Of a DNA stretch of 64,000 nucleotides, positions 14,984-24,230 are shown piece by piece. The position numbers and the translations under genes were made by a program. Under the pieces are notes generated by a model. The model was not told where the DNA came from and ran no database searches. It saw nothing but the letters and a program-made list of their open reading frames with translations. The stretch lies in contig CAWEKI010000009.1 in the NCBI GenBank assembly GCA_963809695.1, positions 1-64,000 of the forward strand. Direction: 5' to 3'. Each line of letters begins with the position of its first letter. Position 1 is the first letter of the stretch. The DNA is from JAGDMJ01 sp963809695. Its GTDB lineage: Bacteria > Bacteroidota > Ignavibacteria > UBA10030 > UBA6906.

Positions 14984-16480
14984 ATGAATCACACATCATC
15001 GGTAGGGTTACTCAAGACGTTCCCGCGAGTCTTCTGGATCGCGAATGTCATGGAGCTCTTCGAGCGTGCTGCATACTATGGCCTGAACTCGGTCCTGGCA
15101 ATCTATCTCTCCGACTCGGTGCTGTCTGGAGGACTAGGCTTCTCGGAGGAATCCGTCGGTTTCCTGCAGAGCCTGATCTACGCATTCACCTACGTTGTGC
15201 CGATCCTGGGAGGGGCGCTCGCCGACCGCTACGGATACCGCCGCATGTTGCTCGTGGCGTTCTCGCTGCTCGCTTCAGGCTATTTCCTGAGCGGACAAAT
15301 GAGCACCTATGGCACCATTTTCGTGGCGTTGCTCGTCATGGCAACCGGCGCAGGATTGTTCAAGCCGATCATCTCGGGCACCCTTGCCCGGTCCACGACG
15401 GAAGAGAACTCCGGGTTCGGCTTCGGCATTTATTATTGGATGATCAACCTTGGCGCGTTCCTCGCTCCCCTGGCCGTGACGTTCTTCAAGGGATTCTCAT
15501 GGTCCCTCGTGTTCAGCGCTTCATCTTTGTACTGTGCGCTCATGCTTCTGCCCGCGCTTTTCCTCTACCGCGATCCTCCAAGGCCTGAAAACACCAGAAA
15601 GCTTAAAGAGGTGCTGGGCAATGCAGCCATGGTTCTGGGCGATGCCAGATTCATGCTCATGATCTTCGTCTATTCGGGATTCTGGATCCTCTACTTCCAG
15701 AATTTCGGCTCCGTGCTCTGGTTCCTCCGTGATTTTGTCGATGCCACACCCGTGGATCGAGCATTCGCCGCCATGGGCATCAATCTGAAGTTCGACGCGG
15801 AGCATGTGACCGTCGTGAACGCCGGCACGATTATTCTCCTTCAGGTGCTGATCAGCAGGCTCTTCAAGAACGTCAAGGCGCTTCCCACGATGATCACCGG
15901 GATGGGAATCGGCGTGCTCGGTTTTGTCTGCCTCGCTTATTCCCAGACCATCTGGATCTTCATCCTCGGGATCGCGGTTTTTTCCATCGGAGAAATGACT
16001 GCCCATCCGAAATACTACAGCTATGTGGGCATCGTTGCCCCTGCGGACAAGAAAGCAGTCTACATGGGATATGCTTTTCTGTACGGAGTGATCGGGAGTT
16101 TAATCGGGTCGAACATCGGGGGTGTTCTTTACGAAGCCATGCTAAAGCCCCAGGTAGGAAACCCGGGAGCTGCACCGGCCTACCGCGGATTCTGGCTCCT
16201 CTTTGCGGCGCTTGACCTGGTGTCCATGGTGGGACTCATGCTCTTCAACAGATATTTTGCCGAAGATTCCTCTGCGTCGAACCGCGCGGCGCGCCGAATC
16301 ATGGCAGGGATATATGTCCTCCTCATCTGCCTTGGCGGGTGGTTTCTTGTAGATTCACTTTCCGGCCCAAGCATAGCCTACAAGACCCTCGTGCAGTCTG
16401 CAATCATGCTTCTGATTGGTCTCGGTGGAATCATCATTAGCGTGAAGCATCGCGCGACGGTAGATGGCCTCCCCCAGTAA
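14984..16480 (+). CDS. POT-family proton-dependent oligopeptide transporter (MFS)
   Basis: 498 residues with about 12-14 membrane segments. The POT proton/substrate motif ExxER is seen as E24-L-F-E-R28 followed by AAYYG, and the MFS loop motif is GGALADRYGYRR. It should import di- or tripeptides with protons. The insertion after helix 6 and a C-terminal helix ending in HRATVDGLPQ are within family variation. It is convergent with the DUF255 gene; the 113-base gap holds no clear hairpin. Confidence 0.88.
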   Translation: MNHTSSVGLLKTFPRVFWIANVMELFERAAYYGLNSVLAIYLSDSVLSGGLGFSEESVGFLQSLIYAFTYVVPILGGALADRYGYRRMLLVAFSLLASGYFLSGQMSTYGTIFVALLVMATGAGLFKPIISGTLARSTTEENSGFGFGIYYWMINLGAFLAPLAVTFFKGFSWSLVFSASSLYCALMLLPALFLYRDPPRPENTRKLKEVLGNAAMVLGDARFMLMIFVYSGFWILYFQNFGSVLWFLRDFVDATPVDRAFAAMGINLKFDAEHVTVVNAGTIILLQVLISRLFKNVKALPTMITGMGIGVLGFVCLAYSQTIWIFILGIAVFSIGEMTAHPKYYSYVGIVAPADKKAVYMGYAFLYGVIGSLIGSNIGGVLYEAMLKPQVGNPGAAPAYRGFWLLFAALDLVSMVGLMLFNRYFAEDSSASNRAARRIMAGIYVLLICLGGWFLVDSLSGPSIAYKTLVQSAIMLLIGLGGIIISVKHRATVDGLPQ

Positions 16481-16593
16481 TTTGGGATCGTTGATCGGGT
16501 AACTCGGTCAGAGGAGGGAAGATTCTCACATGCGGGAGATTGCCCTCAGCAGTAGGGTTGGAGGGTGAACATAGGGGTGACACGAACAGCAAT

Positions 16594-18753
16594 TCATTGT
16601 CTTTCCCGTCTGCGGCTTTGCATGGTGGCGGCCCTTTCAGGAGTTCTCGCTTCCGGGCTGTCGCGGTCCAGCAACCTTGCCACATTGGCGGGATCCGATG
16701 AGGGAAGCTCGCACACGAAATTCTGGCAGATGTACGCGGTCGCTCCGGTCTCCGGAGCCAGCAGTCTCCCTGCAAACGGCGCAAGGTCCCGGATTGACCG
16801 TTCACCTTCGCCGGAATACAAGAACACCGAGTCAGGCAGGAACCTGCCGTAGATCTCGCGGAGAATCGGACCTGCGGCAGCTCGACTCTTGCCGGCAACA
16901 ACGATCTGACGGGATGGCGAAAGCATGAGGGCTAGTGCGCAGGCGAGTTGGGGTACTGCCACCGGCTGCTCCCGCAGGATCCGGGCGCATGCCCGTAGCG
17001 TCTGTTCTGCTTTTCTCCCCCATTCCTCCCGTTCGGTCATCCGGGCGAGACGGAGCAGATTCAGTGCCGCCACAGAATTTCCGGCCGGTTCTGCGCCGTC
17101 ATAGAGTTCTCTGAGCCGGACCAGAATCGTCTGATCCTGACCGGCAGTATCGAAAAAGCCGCCATGTTCGCTGTCCCAGAAGAGCTCCAGCATTTTCTCG
17201 GTCAGTTCCATCGCGTAGCGGAGCCATCGCGCCTCGAGCGAGGACTCATAGAGATCAATCATCCCTTGAGCAAGGAAAGCATAGTCATCCAGATGCCCAT
17301 CGAACTTGGCTTCACCCTCTCGGTATCTGCGCAGCAAATTGCCGCGGTTGCCCCGGAGATGGGTGAGAAGAAACTCACCTGCACGTACCGCTGCTTGCAG
17401 GTGTTCTGGATTCTGGAGCACCCGGTATGCCCGCGCAAACGCACTGATCATCAGTCCGTTCCACGAAGTGAGGATCTTATCGTCAAGATGCGGCCGCGGC
17501 CGATCCTTCCGGGCAGCAAAGAGCTTGCGCCTGGCCAATGCCAGGGTCTCTTGCACGCGCTCCTCCGAGCGATTGAACGCCGCTGCCGTGTCGCTCAGGG
17601 ATTCTGCAACGTACAGGATGTTCCTTCCCGTGAACTCATGTTGAGGATCTAACGGCGCATTCCCATCCTCCTCCACGCCGTAGTAATAGGCGAACACCCG
17701 GCCGTCCCCTTCCCCCAGAAGCCTCATGATCTCGCCCTTCGTCCAGACGTAAAATGCCCCCTCTCCGCTCTCCGCGGGATCGTCGGGGCGCTGACTATCG
17801 GCGTCCTCAGCCGAGTAGAAACCGCCGCCCTCATCGGTCAGGTCCCGCCGTACGTAGGTGAGAACATCGTTGGCCACGTTCGCGTAGTAGGGGTCCTGTG
17901 TGACCAGGTGCAGATCTAAATAAGCTACAGCGAGTTGTGCTTGATCGTACAACATCTTCTCAAAATGCGGGACCCGCCATTCGGCATCGACGGAGTACCG
18001 ATGGAATCCCCCTCCAACCTGGTCGTACATACCGCCGGAGGCCATCTTCTGAAGCGAGTATTCGGTCATCTCAAGCGCTTCGTGATTCCCTGTCCGGTAG
18101 TGATATGAGAGCAGGAAATTGAACATCGCGGGCCTGGGAAATTTCGGCCCCTGACCGAAGCCGCCGAAAACCGGATCATAGGTCTTTCGGAATTGTTCAA
18201 AACAGAGGGCCAGTGATTCCTCACGCAGATCTCCTTCTGCGACAACCTGAGAGGCCTCCTGGAGGAATGCCGTAATGCCCTGGGCGGACTGGTCCACCTT
18301 TTCCCGTTCCTTCTCCCAGATCTCATGAACCCTCTCGAGTATCTCAGGAAAACCGGTGCGGCCGTAGCGCGATTCCGGAGGGAAGTAGGTCCCGCCATAA
18401 AATGGCTTCAGGTCCGGTGTGAGAAACATCGACATTGGCCAGCCGCCGTTTTGACCCATCGCCTGCAGCGCGGTCATGTAGACGCGATCAACATCCGGCC
18501 GCTCCTCCCGGTCCACTTTGATCGGGACGAAGTGCTCGTTCATGAGCGCCGCGACATTCTCGTTCTCGAACGATTCCCGCTCCATGACGTGGCACCAATG
18601 GCAGGTTGAGTATCCCACGGAGAGAAAAATCGGTTTTTGTTCGGTGCGGGCCTTCGCAAAGGCTTCATCGCCCCACGGGTACCAATCCACCGGGTTGTGG
18701 GCATGCTGCAACAGATACGGGCTTTTTTCTCGAATCAGTCTGTTCGTGTGCAT
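16594..18753 (-). CDS. DUF255 thioredoxin-domain protein (YyaL/SSP411 family)
   Basis: 719 residues, normal for the family. The N-terminal thioredoxin-like domain has the signature NPVDWYPWGDEAF and a CHWC redox motif (STCHWCHVME). The remainder is an (alpha/alpha)6 barrel resembling N-acylglucosamine epimerases (FHRYSVDAEWRVPHFEKMLYDQAQLA, LTSWNGLMISAFARA). The biochemical role is unknown in the family. It lies six bases after the ABC exporter in the same direction, so the two are probably co-transcribed. Confidence 0.92.
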   Translation of the reverse strand: MHTNRLIREKSPYLLQHAHNPVDWYPWGDEAFAKARTEQKPIFLSVGYSTCHWCHVMERESFENENVAALMNEHFVPIKVDREERPDVDRVYMTALQAMGQNGGWPMSMFLTPDLKPFYGGTYFPPESRYGRTGFPEILERVHEIWEKEREKVDQSAQGITAFLQEASQVVAEGDLREESLALCFEQFRKTYDPVFGGFGQGPKFPRPAMFNFLLSYHYRTGNHEALEMTEYSLQKMASGGMYDQVGGGFHRYSVDAEWRVPHFEKMLYDQAQLAVAYLDLHLVTQDPYYANVANDVLTYVRRDLTDEGGGFYSAEDADSQRPDDPAESGEGAFYVWTKGEIMRLLGEGDGRVFAYYYGVEEDGNAPLDPQHEFTGRNILYVAESLSDTAAAFNRSEERVQETLALARRKLFAARKDRPRPHLDDKILTSWNGLMISAFARAYRVLQNPEHLQAAVRAGEFLLTHLRGNRGNLLRRYREGEAKFDGHLDDYAFLAQGMIDLYESSLEARWLRYAMELTEKMLELFWDSEHGGFFDTAGQDQTILVRLRELYDGAEPAGNSVAALNLLRLARMTEREEWGRKAEQTLRACARILREQPVAVPQLACALALMLSPSRQIVVAGKSRAAAGPILREIYGRFLPDSVFLYSGEGERSIRDLAPFAGRLLAPETGATAYICQNFVCELPSSDPANVARLLDRDSPEARTPERAATMQSRRRERQ

Positions 18754-18759
18754 GGCAAA

Positions 18760-20574
18760 CTATGTCGTGCCCTCCTCTTCTTCCTGCGTTGGACCGGCAG
18801 GCACAAGTCCCGGCAAAGTTTCCGGCGCGCCATCCTCACGCTCTCCGATCTGCTGCCTCCACATGGCGTGGTAGAGCCCTTTCTTCTCCAGGAGATCCTG
18901 GTGGCGGCCCGATTCGACGATCTTCCCCCGCTCCAGCACGTAAATGCAGTCCGCGTGGAGCACCGTCGAAAGGCGATGGGCAATCAGGATCGTGATCATT
19001 TCCGTGCCGCGGGTCACTTTCCTCACCGTGTCACTGATCTCGTTCTCGGTCAGCGAGTCAAGGGATGACGTGGCTTCATCAAGGACAAGGAGGTCAGGGC
19101 GGCGCAACAGCGCGCGGGCAATAGAGAGGCGTTGTTTTTCACCCCCGGAGACCTTCACTCCGCCTTCCCCGATCATTGTGTCCAATGCCTTGTCGGCCCT
19201 CGCAAGCAGGCTCTGGCATGCGGCCTTCTGCAAAGCATCGAGGCACTCGGCGTCTGTAGCTATCGGATTGACAAACAGCAGATTTTCCCGAATCGTGCCC
19301 GCAAAGAGCTGGGTATCCTGCGTGACAAACCCGATCCGCTCCCGCAAGCGATCCAGATCAATGGTATCCGCAGGGTTGCTATTGTACAGAATTCTGCCAG
19401 ACTGAGGGCAGTAAAGCCCAACCAGGAGCTTCACAAGGGTTGTCTTGCCCGAGCCGGAGGGCCCAACGAACGCAATGGTCTGCCTGCTGCGCACGTGAAA
19501 GGAGATGTCCGCCAGGGCCCGGACACTTGCTGTCTGGTGCCTGAATGATACCTGCTCGAACGCAAGAGTTGCCAGCGTCCCCACATCAACCGGTGCGGTT
19601 GCCCTCGGCTCTTTGGGAGTTTTCAAAATATCGTCGAAATTCTTGAGGGAAACTTCGGTCTCGCGGTAGATGTTGATGACGTTCCCCAGCTCCTGCAAAG
19701 GCCCAAAGATAAAGAAGGAGTATATAAAGAGCGAAAAGAACTGCCCGACGGTGATCATTTGAGCGTAGATCATGTACAGCATCAGAAAGAGAATGCTGGT
19801 TCTCAGGAAGTTCACAGCGGTTCCCTGGATGAAGCTAAGGCTCCGGAGGTACTTTACCTTCTTCAGTTCGAGCAGAAGGATTTTTTCCGTCGTCGAATTC
19901 AGCCGGTCAATCTCCTGTCCGGCGAGGCCGAGGCTTTTCACCAGCTCGATGTTCCGCAGTGATTCAGTTGTCGAACCGGCAAGCGCGGTGGTCCTGGCAA
20001 CGATATCCTTCTGGATGACCTTGATCTTCCGGCTCAGCACGGAGCTCAGCACACCCAGCAAAGGGACCGTCGCAAAATACGCCGGGGCGATCAGCCAGTG
20101 GACGCTGAACGCATAACCCATCACGAAGACTACGCCGATGAGCGACGTGAAGACGATATTGATGGCAGCAGCGACAAGCTTTTCCACGTCCGTCCGGACC
20201 TTCTGAAGCTTCCCGAGCGTTTCCCCGCTCCGTTGATCCTCGAACGTCGCATAGGGAAGCTCCAGCGAATGTGCGATGCCGTCAGAATAGATCCGCGCAC
20301 CGAGCCGCTGAGTGACGACGTTGATAAAATAGTCCTGGAAGTTCTTTGCTACGCGGGAAACAAACGCCACCCCCACGGCGGCGGCAAGAAGCAGGCTGAC
20401 CCCTTTGAAGAATTCGCCGGTGGTGTATTCTTTGAATTTTGTGGCGTAGTTGTCGATTACGTAACGGAAGATCAGGGGATCGAGGAGGGAGAAAATCTGG
20501 TTGATCGCCGCCAGCACCAGCGCGAGCAGGATCAGTTTCCAGTACCGTTGAAGGTATGGAAGAAGTACATTCAT
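18760..20574 (-). CDS. ABC exporter, fused membrane and ATPase domains
   Basis: 604 residues. Residues 1-330 contain six membrane helices of the type I exporter fold. Residues 340-580 form the nucleotide-binding domain with Walker A GPSGSGKTTLVK, signature VSGGEKQRLSIARAL and Walker B LLVLDEATSSLD. It probably works as a homodimer or with another half-transporter. The substrate cannot be inferred; the MdlB/MsbA-like class exports lipids, peptides or drugs. Confidence 0.92.
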   Translation of the reverse strand: MNVLLPYLQRYWKLILLALVLAAINQIFSLLDPLIFRYVIDNYATKFKEYTTGEFFKGVSLLLAAAVGVAFVSRVAKNFQDYFINVVTQRLGARIYSDGIAHSLELPYATFEDQRSGETLGKLQKVRTDVEKLVAAAINIVFTSLIGVVFVMGYAFSVHWLIAPAYFATVPLLGVLSSVLSRKIKVIQKDIVARTTALAGSTTESLRNIELVKSLGLAGQEIDRLNSTTEKILLLELKKVKYLRSLSFIQGTAVNFLRTSILFLMLYMIYAQMITVGQFFSLFIYSFFIFGPLQELGNVINIYRETEVSLKNFDDILKTPKEPRATAPVDVGTLATLAFEQVSFRHQTASVRALADISFHVRSRQTIAFVGPSGSGKTTLVKLLVGLYCPQSGRILYNSNPADTIDLDRLRERIGFVTQDTQLFAGTIRENLLFVNPIATDAECLDALQKAACQSLLARADKALDTMIGEGGVKVSGGEKQRLSIARALLRRPDLLVLDEATSSLDSLTENEISDTVRKVTRGTEMITILIAHRLSTVLHADCIYVLERGKIVESGRHQDLLEKKGLYHAMWRQQIGEREDGAPETLPGLVPAGPTQEEEEGTT

Positions 20575-20653
20575 GGAAAGGAACGGTCGAAAATGAACAA
20601 ACGGAATTGGTACAGTATACGAAAAACGTGGCTAAATAGCGACGGCAAGTTCA

Positions 20654-20682
20654 TTGACATTCCACGGCGAAATTGGTATATT
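20654..20682 (+). promoter_or_regulatory. consensus sigma70-type promoter for tRNA-Ala
   Basis: TTGACA (20654-20659), 17-base spacer, TATATT (20677-20682), with a predicted start near 20689 and a 50-base leader to the tRNA. Confidence 0.75.
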
Positions 20683-20738
20683 GTCACGCCGTTGAGGGTT
20701 TTTTCCTATCCCCGCGGTTCTCAATTCTCGGTTTGCCC

Positions 20739-20811
20739 GGGGCTGTAGCTCAGCTGGGAGAGCGCGTGAATGGCATTCACGAGGTCAGGGGTTCGATCCC
20801 CCTCAGCTCCA
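20739..20811 (+). tRNA. tRNA-Ala (anticodon GGC)
   Basis: Acceptor GGGGCTG pairs with CAGCTCC, with the discriminator A at 20811. The anticodon stem is CGTGA/TCACG with loop ATGGCAT and anticodon GGC at 20772-20774. The T arm contains GGGGTTCGATCCCC. It is 73 bases long and no CCA is encoded. A perfect 18-bp hairpin begins at the next base. Confidence 0.96.
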
Positions 20812-20856
20812 CGAACGCCCCACTTCCATAACTGAACGATGGAAGTGGGGCGTTCG
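20812..20856 (+). terminator. perfect 18-bp hairpin directly after tRNA-Ala
   Basis: CGAACGCCCCACTTCCAT (20812-20829) pairs without mismatch with 20839-20856 across a nine-base loop. It abuts the tRNA 3' end. The downstream tract is AATTATCC, not U-rich, so it may be a terminator of unusual type or a 3'-processing or stability element. Confidence 0.6.
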
Positions 20857-20888
20857 AATTATCCATGATCCATTATCTATGGATAATT
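20857..20888. repeat. second inverted repeat after tRNA-Ala
   Basis: A 10-bp inverted repeat, AATTATCCAT (20857-20866) with ATGGATAATT (20879-20888), has a 12-base loop and is AT-rich. It follows the first hairpin without a gap. It could be a second terminator or an operator for the downstream promoter at 20934. Confidence 0.5.
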
Positions 20889-20933
20889 GGCCTGAGCACT
20901 CATACTGAATCTGACCTCTGTCACCCGTCTCTC

Positions 20934-20962
20934 TTGATACTCCTCCCGATTTTCGCTATTTT
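20934..20962 (+). promoter_or_regulatory. promoter for the DUF4013-lipoprotein pair
   Basis: TTGATA (20934-20939), 17-base spacer, TATTTT (20957-20962). The predicted start is near 20969, about 40 bases before the ATG at 21008. Confidence 0.65.
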
Positions 20963-21007
20963 CTCATTTGAGAAAGCCTCTTTCCTCACCATCCATCCGG
21001 TAAGACC

Positions 21008-21673
21008 ATGAAAGATCTTGGCAAAGCGTTCAGCTTCATGTTCGATGACCCCGCGTGGGTCATGAAGGTCGTCATCGCAGCCCTGTTCATGTTGTTGTCC
21101 GTTGTGGGTCTCGGAGTTTTCGTACTGTTCGGGTATTTCGTGGAGCTGACACAGCGCGTCATGCGGCGGGAACGGTATCCCCTCCCGGAGTGGAAGGACG
21201 TGGGGGTGAAATTCGTTGTCGGGATCAAATACTTTGTCGTGCTTCTTGTATATGCACTTCCTTTCATCTTCCTCTTGATACCGCTGCTGGTCCTTACCGC
21301 CATCACTGCAGTCACGGACAATTCCCAAGCCCTTGGCCCGTATGTCGCAGTTTACACGTTCGGCTTCATTCTGTTGATGGTGCCATATATTCTTTTTTTT
21401 ACGCTCCTGACCCCCATCATCACCTACAGATTCGCCCTGCGCGAGCGAGTCAGCGACGGTCTGGATATCGGAGGAATTCTCGGGGACTTCAAGCGGAACT
21501 GGCAAAATACGCTGGTAGTTGTGTTGATATCCGTGGGCCTGAAATCGTTTGCCGGCATCGGCATCCTCGCACTCATCATCGGAGTCTTCTTTACGCTGTT
21601 TTACGCGTATGCCGTCGTCGGGCACATGTACGGAGCACTGTATTTGAGTGCTGAGGAAGGAGCAGTGGTGTAA
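21008..21673 (+). CDS. DUF4013 multi-pass membrane protein
   Basis: 221 residues with about five to six hydrophobic segments. The conserved DUF4013 stretch GYFVELTQRVMRRERYPLPEW is seen near residues 38-58. Function is not known for the family. It is directly followed by the lipoprotein gene, whose ATG comes immediately after this stop codon, so the two form a unit read from the promoter at 20934. Confidence 0.85.
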   Translation: MKDLGKAFSFMFDDPAWVMKVVIAALFMLLSVVGLGVFVLFGYFVELTQRVMRRERYPLPEWKDVGVKFVVGIKYFVVLLVYALPFIFLLIPLLVLTAITAVTDNSQALGPYVAVYTFGFILLMVPYILFFTLLTPIITYRFALRERVSDGLDIGGILGDFKRNWQNTLVVVLISVGLKSFAGIGILALIIGVFFTLFYAYAVVGHMYGALYLSAEEGAVV

Positions 21674-22096
21674 ATGACGTTGCATTGCAAGATCCTCTGT
21701 GCGTCGCTCTTCTTCTTTGTACTGATCGGCGCAACGGGATGCAAGGATCAAAACGCTGTCCAACCGGGTGAGAGCCCATCTACCGTGGTTTTTCCTGAAC
21801 GGAACGTCAGCTTCGGCGTACATGTGCAAACACTGTTCAACCAGACTTGCGCCATCGGCTTGTGTCATGATGATAACACGCACGCCGGGGGGTTGAGCCT
21901 GACCGGGTATTACAATACCGTCTACGCCGTTCCGGGAATCGTTGTGTCCAAGGATCCGCAGAACAGCATTCTGGTCATGAAGATCGAGGGCAGGGGACCC
22001 ACGGGGGACAGGATGCCCCCTTACGCGAATGGACTGAATCAGAACCAGATCAACGGCATCAGGACGTGGATTGCGGAGGGAGCGCAAAACAATTGA
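21674..22096 (+). CDS. lipoprotein with cytochrome-c-like CX4CH motif
   Basis: 140 residues. A signal peptide with lipobox IGATGC places the lipidated Cys at 23, so it should sit on a periplasmic or outer membrane surface. Residues 59-65 read CAIGLCH: two Cys spaced by four residues and followed by His. The later RMPPYANGLNQNQINGIRTWI segment looks like the distal Met region and closing helix of cytochrome c domains. This resembles small cytochrome-like lipoproteins seen in related genomes, but the usual CXXCH is absent, so haem attachment is uncertain. GGAAGGAG serves as ribosome binding site inside the preceding gene. Confidence 0.75.
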   Translation: MTLHCKILCASLFFFVLIGATGCKDQNAVQPGESPSTVVFPERNVSFGVHVQTLFNQTCAIGLCHDDNTHAGGLSLTGYYNTVYAVPGIVVSKDPQNSILVMKIEGRGPTGDRMPPYANGLNQNQINGIRTWIAEGAQNN

Positions 22097-22184
22097 AGAA
22101 GCAGGGGCTGGGGAGTGGGGGCTAAGGACAAGTAAAGCACCTCAAGCATCACCGGTCTAAACTAATCTCCTAACCCCTCTTTAC

Positions 22185-22224
22185 CATTCTCAGTTCCCAG
22201 TTCTCAGTTCCCCATTCTCAATTA
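22185..22224. repeat. low-complexity tandem words downstream of nadK
   Basis: On the plus strand TTCTCAGTTCCC occurs twice in tandem with a third partial TTCTCAATT. The gap 22097-22228 holds no gene or clear terminator. The same word family occurs in the hisH-hisA gap. Confidence 0.5.
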
Positions 22225-22228
22225 GGTT

Positions 22229-23104
22229 TTATCTCCCTTTCGGGTTTCTCCCCCACAGAAGTTTCGCCCGCAGCACGTCGAAGTACGTCGTATCGGTGCG
22301 CTTGACAAGACGGACGGAGTATTTCGCTTTCTTGACCCTCACTTCAATCGGCGGGCGCAGAAATGACTCCATCTGGCCATCCGCCGAGATCAACACCTCG
22401 TCACTGTCGGCCTGCACAATGATTCGAATCGAGCTGGTATCCGGCACGATGATCGGCCTGCCGCTCAGCGTGTGCGGAGAGATCGGAGTAATGCCGATGA
22501 CCGGGCTGGCCGGGGTCACAATGGGGCCACCATTGGAGAGCGCGTAGGCTGTTGATCCGGTCGGCGTAGAGACAATCAATCCATCCCCGCGGTACGTGAC
22601 TGCGTATGCCCCGTCGATGTGCATTTCTATATCAATCACGCGTGAAGAGCGCGACTTGTCGACAACGATGTCGTTGACGGCGTGGAACACCAGCCCGGGG
22701 AGGTTTGGCGACGTTGCCTCCAGCACCAGCCGGTCCTCGATGTAGAATTTCCTGTTGAGAATGTCGCCGATCGCTTCCTGCATTTCCTCCGGGGCAACCT
22801 CGGCCAGAAATCCAAGTTTGCCGAGGTTGATGCCAAGGATCGGGGTCCCTCTTGCGCCGACGGAACGGGCCGCGGCCAGGATAGTGCCATCGCCCCCGAG
22901 GGCGACAAGCACGTCCGATTTCTCGACGCATTGCTCGAAATCGCAGGCATGTTTCTTCCCGGTCGCAGACCCGGGCGCCAGAAGGTCCATGATCTTCCGA
23001 TCGATCATGTATTCCGTTCCGGCGCTTTCAAGCTTTTCCACCAGCTTGGGGATCGCCTGGCGGAGCGCCGGTTTGTCTGTGTTTCCGATGATGGCAAATC
23101 TCAT
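22229..23104 (-). CDS. nadK: NAD kinase
   Basis: 291 residues. The GGDGT motif is in VALGGDGTILAAARS, and the NE/D and TPTGSTAYALSNGGPIV motifs follow. It phosphorylates NAD to NADP with ATP or polyphosphate in the cytosol. The ATG overlaps the stop codon of the DUF1844 gene by four bases. It is the last gene of a long leftward run beginning with leuS or earlier. Confidence 0.97.
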   Translation of the reverse strand: MRFAIIGNTDKPALRQAIPKLVEKLESAGTEYMIDRKIMDLLAPGSATGKKHACDFEQCVEKSDVLVALGGDGTILAAARSVGARGTPILGINLGKLGFLAEVAPEEMQEAIGDILNRKFYIEDRLVLEATSPNLPGLVFHAVNDIVVDKSRSSRVIDIEMHIDGAYAVTYRGDGLIVSTPTGSTAYALSNGGPIVTPASPVIGITPISPHTLSGRPIIVPDTSSIRIIVQADSDEVLISADGQMESFLRPPIEVRVKKAKYSVRLVKRTDTTYFDVLRAKLLWGRNPKGR

Positions 23105-23430
23105 TGCGGGTTCTGTCCTTCCGAAGTGCTGGAAGCGTCAGCCGGCGGAGGAGTTGTTGCCTCGGGCTTCTTGTTCGCTTCATCCACAAAATTGAGCTTA
23201 AGTTCCTGTATGACCGTGCCGAGCAACCGGTTTTCGTTCTCGCTGAGATTCCCTTTTGTCTTCTCCTTCAGCATATCCAGGATGTCAATGGAATTCTGAG
23301 CCGCCGCAAGGTCGCGTTCAATAGCGCCCGTCACCGGATTTTTGATCTTGCCGAGCTGATGCATGGTGGCGGTGTGAAACATGAGGACCAGCTGGGTAAA
23401 GAAGAATTGCTGCTTTTCGCTGGCGTCCAT
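23101..23430 (-). CDS. DUF1844 family protein
   Basis: 109 residues. The conserved core reads FTQLVLMFHTATMHQLGKI, then PVTGAIERDLAAAQNSIDIL, which is DUF1844. The tail after residue 92 is Pro/Ala/Thr-rich. Function is unknown in the family. It couples to nadK by a four-base overlap. Confidence 0.9.
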   Translation of the reverse strand: MDASEKQQFFFTQLVLMFHTATMHQLGKIKNPVTGAIERDLAAAQNSIDILDMLKEKTKGNLSENENRLLGTVIQELKLNFVDEANKKPEATTPPPADASSTSEGQNPQ

Positions 23431-23460
23431 AGGCAGACTCCCCTAAAAGTTGAAATGGCA

Positions 23461-24228
23461 CTAATCCCTGCCCTGGGATCCGTTGCGTGTCAATTCCCAG
23501 AGCTTGGCGTATTTCGAAAAGACATAGGCAGACGAAAGAACGGAGAGAACGAAACCATGCACTCCATCAAGGAAACCGAGCCGGAAAAAATACATTTTCA
23601 CAAAAAGGAACGGCGGCCGGACCAGCAGGTCCCAGAGCCTGAACGAATTTCCGTTTGCGGCCATATCCTCGGCGGCAAGGGAGGTGTACTTGTTGAACTT
23701 CCCAAGGTACTGCTGCAAATGGAGATCCGTATAATGGAGAAGGTCGTACCGGAGCATACCAACCTTTCCTTGAAGCTCGAGCCGTTCATGCACGCGCGTC
23801 TCGCTGAACCTCCCATGCCCCTTTCGAAAGAGGCGAACAACGCGGGACGGGTACCATCCGCAGTGCTTGATCCACTTTCCCAGGAAGTACGCCCGTCGTG
23901 CAACGGAGTACCCGCTGTAAGCGGACTCGTCCCGCCTCACAAGATCTTTGATCTCTTTCGCCAGCTCGGCCGGGACGCGCTCATCGGCATCCAGCCAGAG
24001 AATCCATTCCCCCGACGCATGATCGAGAGCAAAGTTGCGTGCGTGTCCGTACCCCTGCCAGTCAATCGTGTAGATGTCCGACGTGAAGCGCTTTGCCAGA
24101 TCGATCGTTTTGTCGCTGCTTCCAGAATCCACGACCACAAGCTGATCGGCCCATCGCACGGTTTCCAGGCATTCCACGATGTTACGTTCTTCATCCAGGG
24201 TAATGGTGATCACGGTAAGCCTGGCCAT
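23461..24228 (-). CDS. GT2 glycosyltransferase, lipopolysaccharide core type
   Basis: 255 residues. The GT-A fold has TITLDEERNIVECL at the N-terminus, DSGSSDKT and the metal-binding DADERV. The C-terminal part with FRLGFLDGVHGF resembles WaaE/KdtX core glucosyltransferases. It probably adds a sugar to lipooligosaccharide on the inner face of the inner membrane. ATG 24228 is chosen; the frame open to 24474 reads antisense-like Arg-rich sequence inside the ligase gene. It lies two bases after the ligase stop and 30 bases before DUF1844. Confidence 0.9.
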   Translation of the reverse strand: MARLTVITITLDEERNIVECLETVRWADQLVVVDSGSSDKTIDLAKRFTSDIYTIDWQGYGHARNFALDHASGEWILWLDADERVPAELAKEIKDLVRRDESAYSGYSVARRAYFLGKWIKHCGWYPSRVVRLFRKGHGRFSETRVHERLELQGKVGMLRYDLLHYTDLHLQQYLGKFNKYTSLAAEDMAANGNSFRLWDLLVRPPFLFVKMYFFRLGFLDGVHGFVLSVLSSAYVFSKYAKLWELTRNGSQGRD

Positions 24229-24230
24229 GG

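Noticed and set aside
20857..20888. Possible att site next to tRNA-Ala
   Set aside because: It does not repeat any part of the tRNA and no integrase or prophage is nearby.
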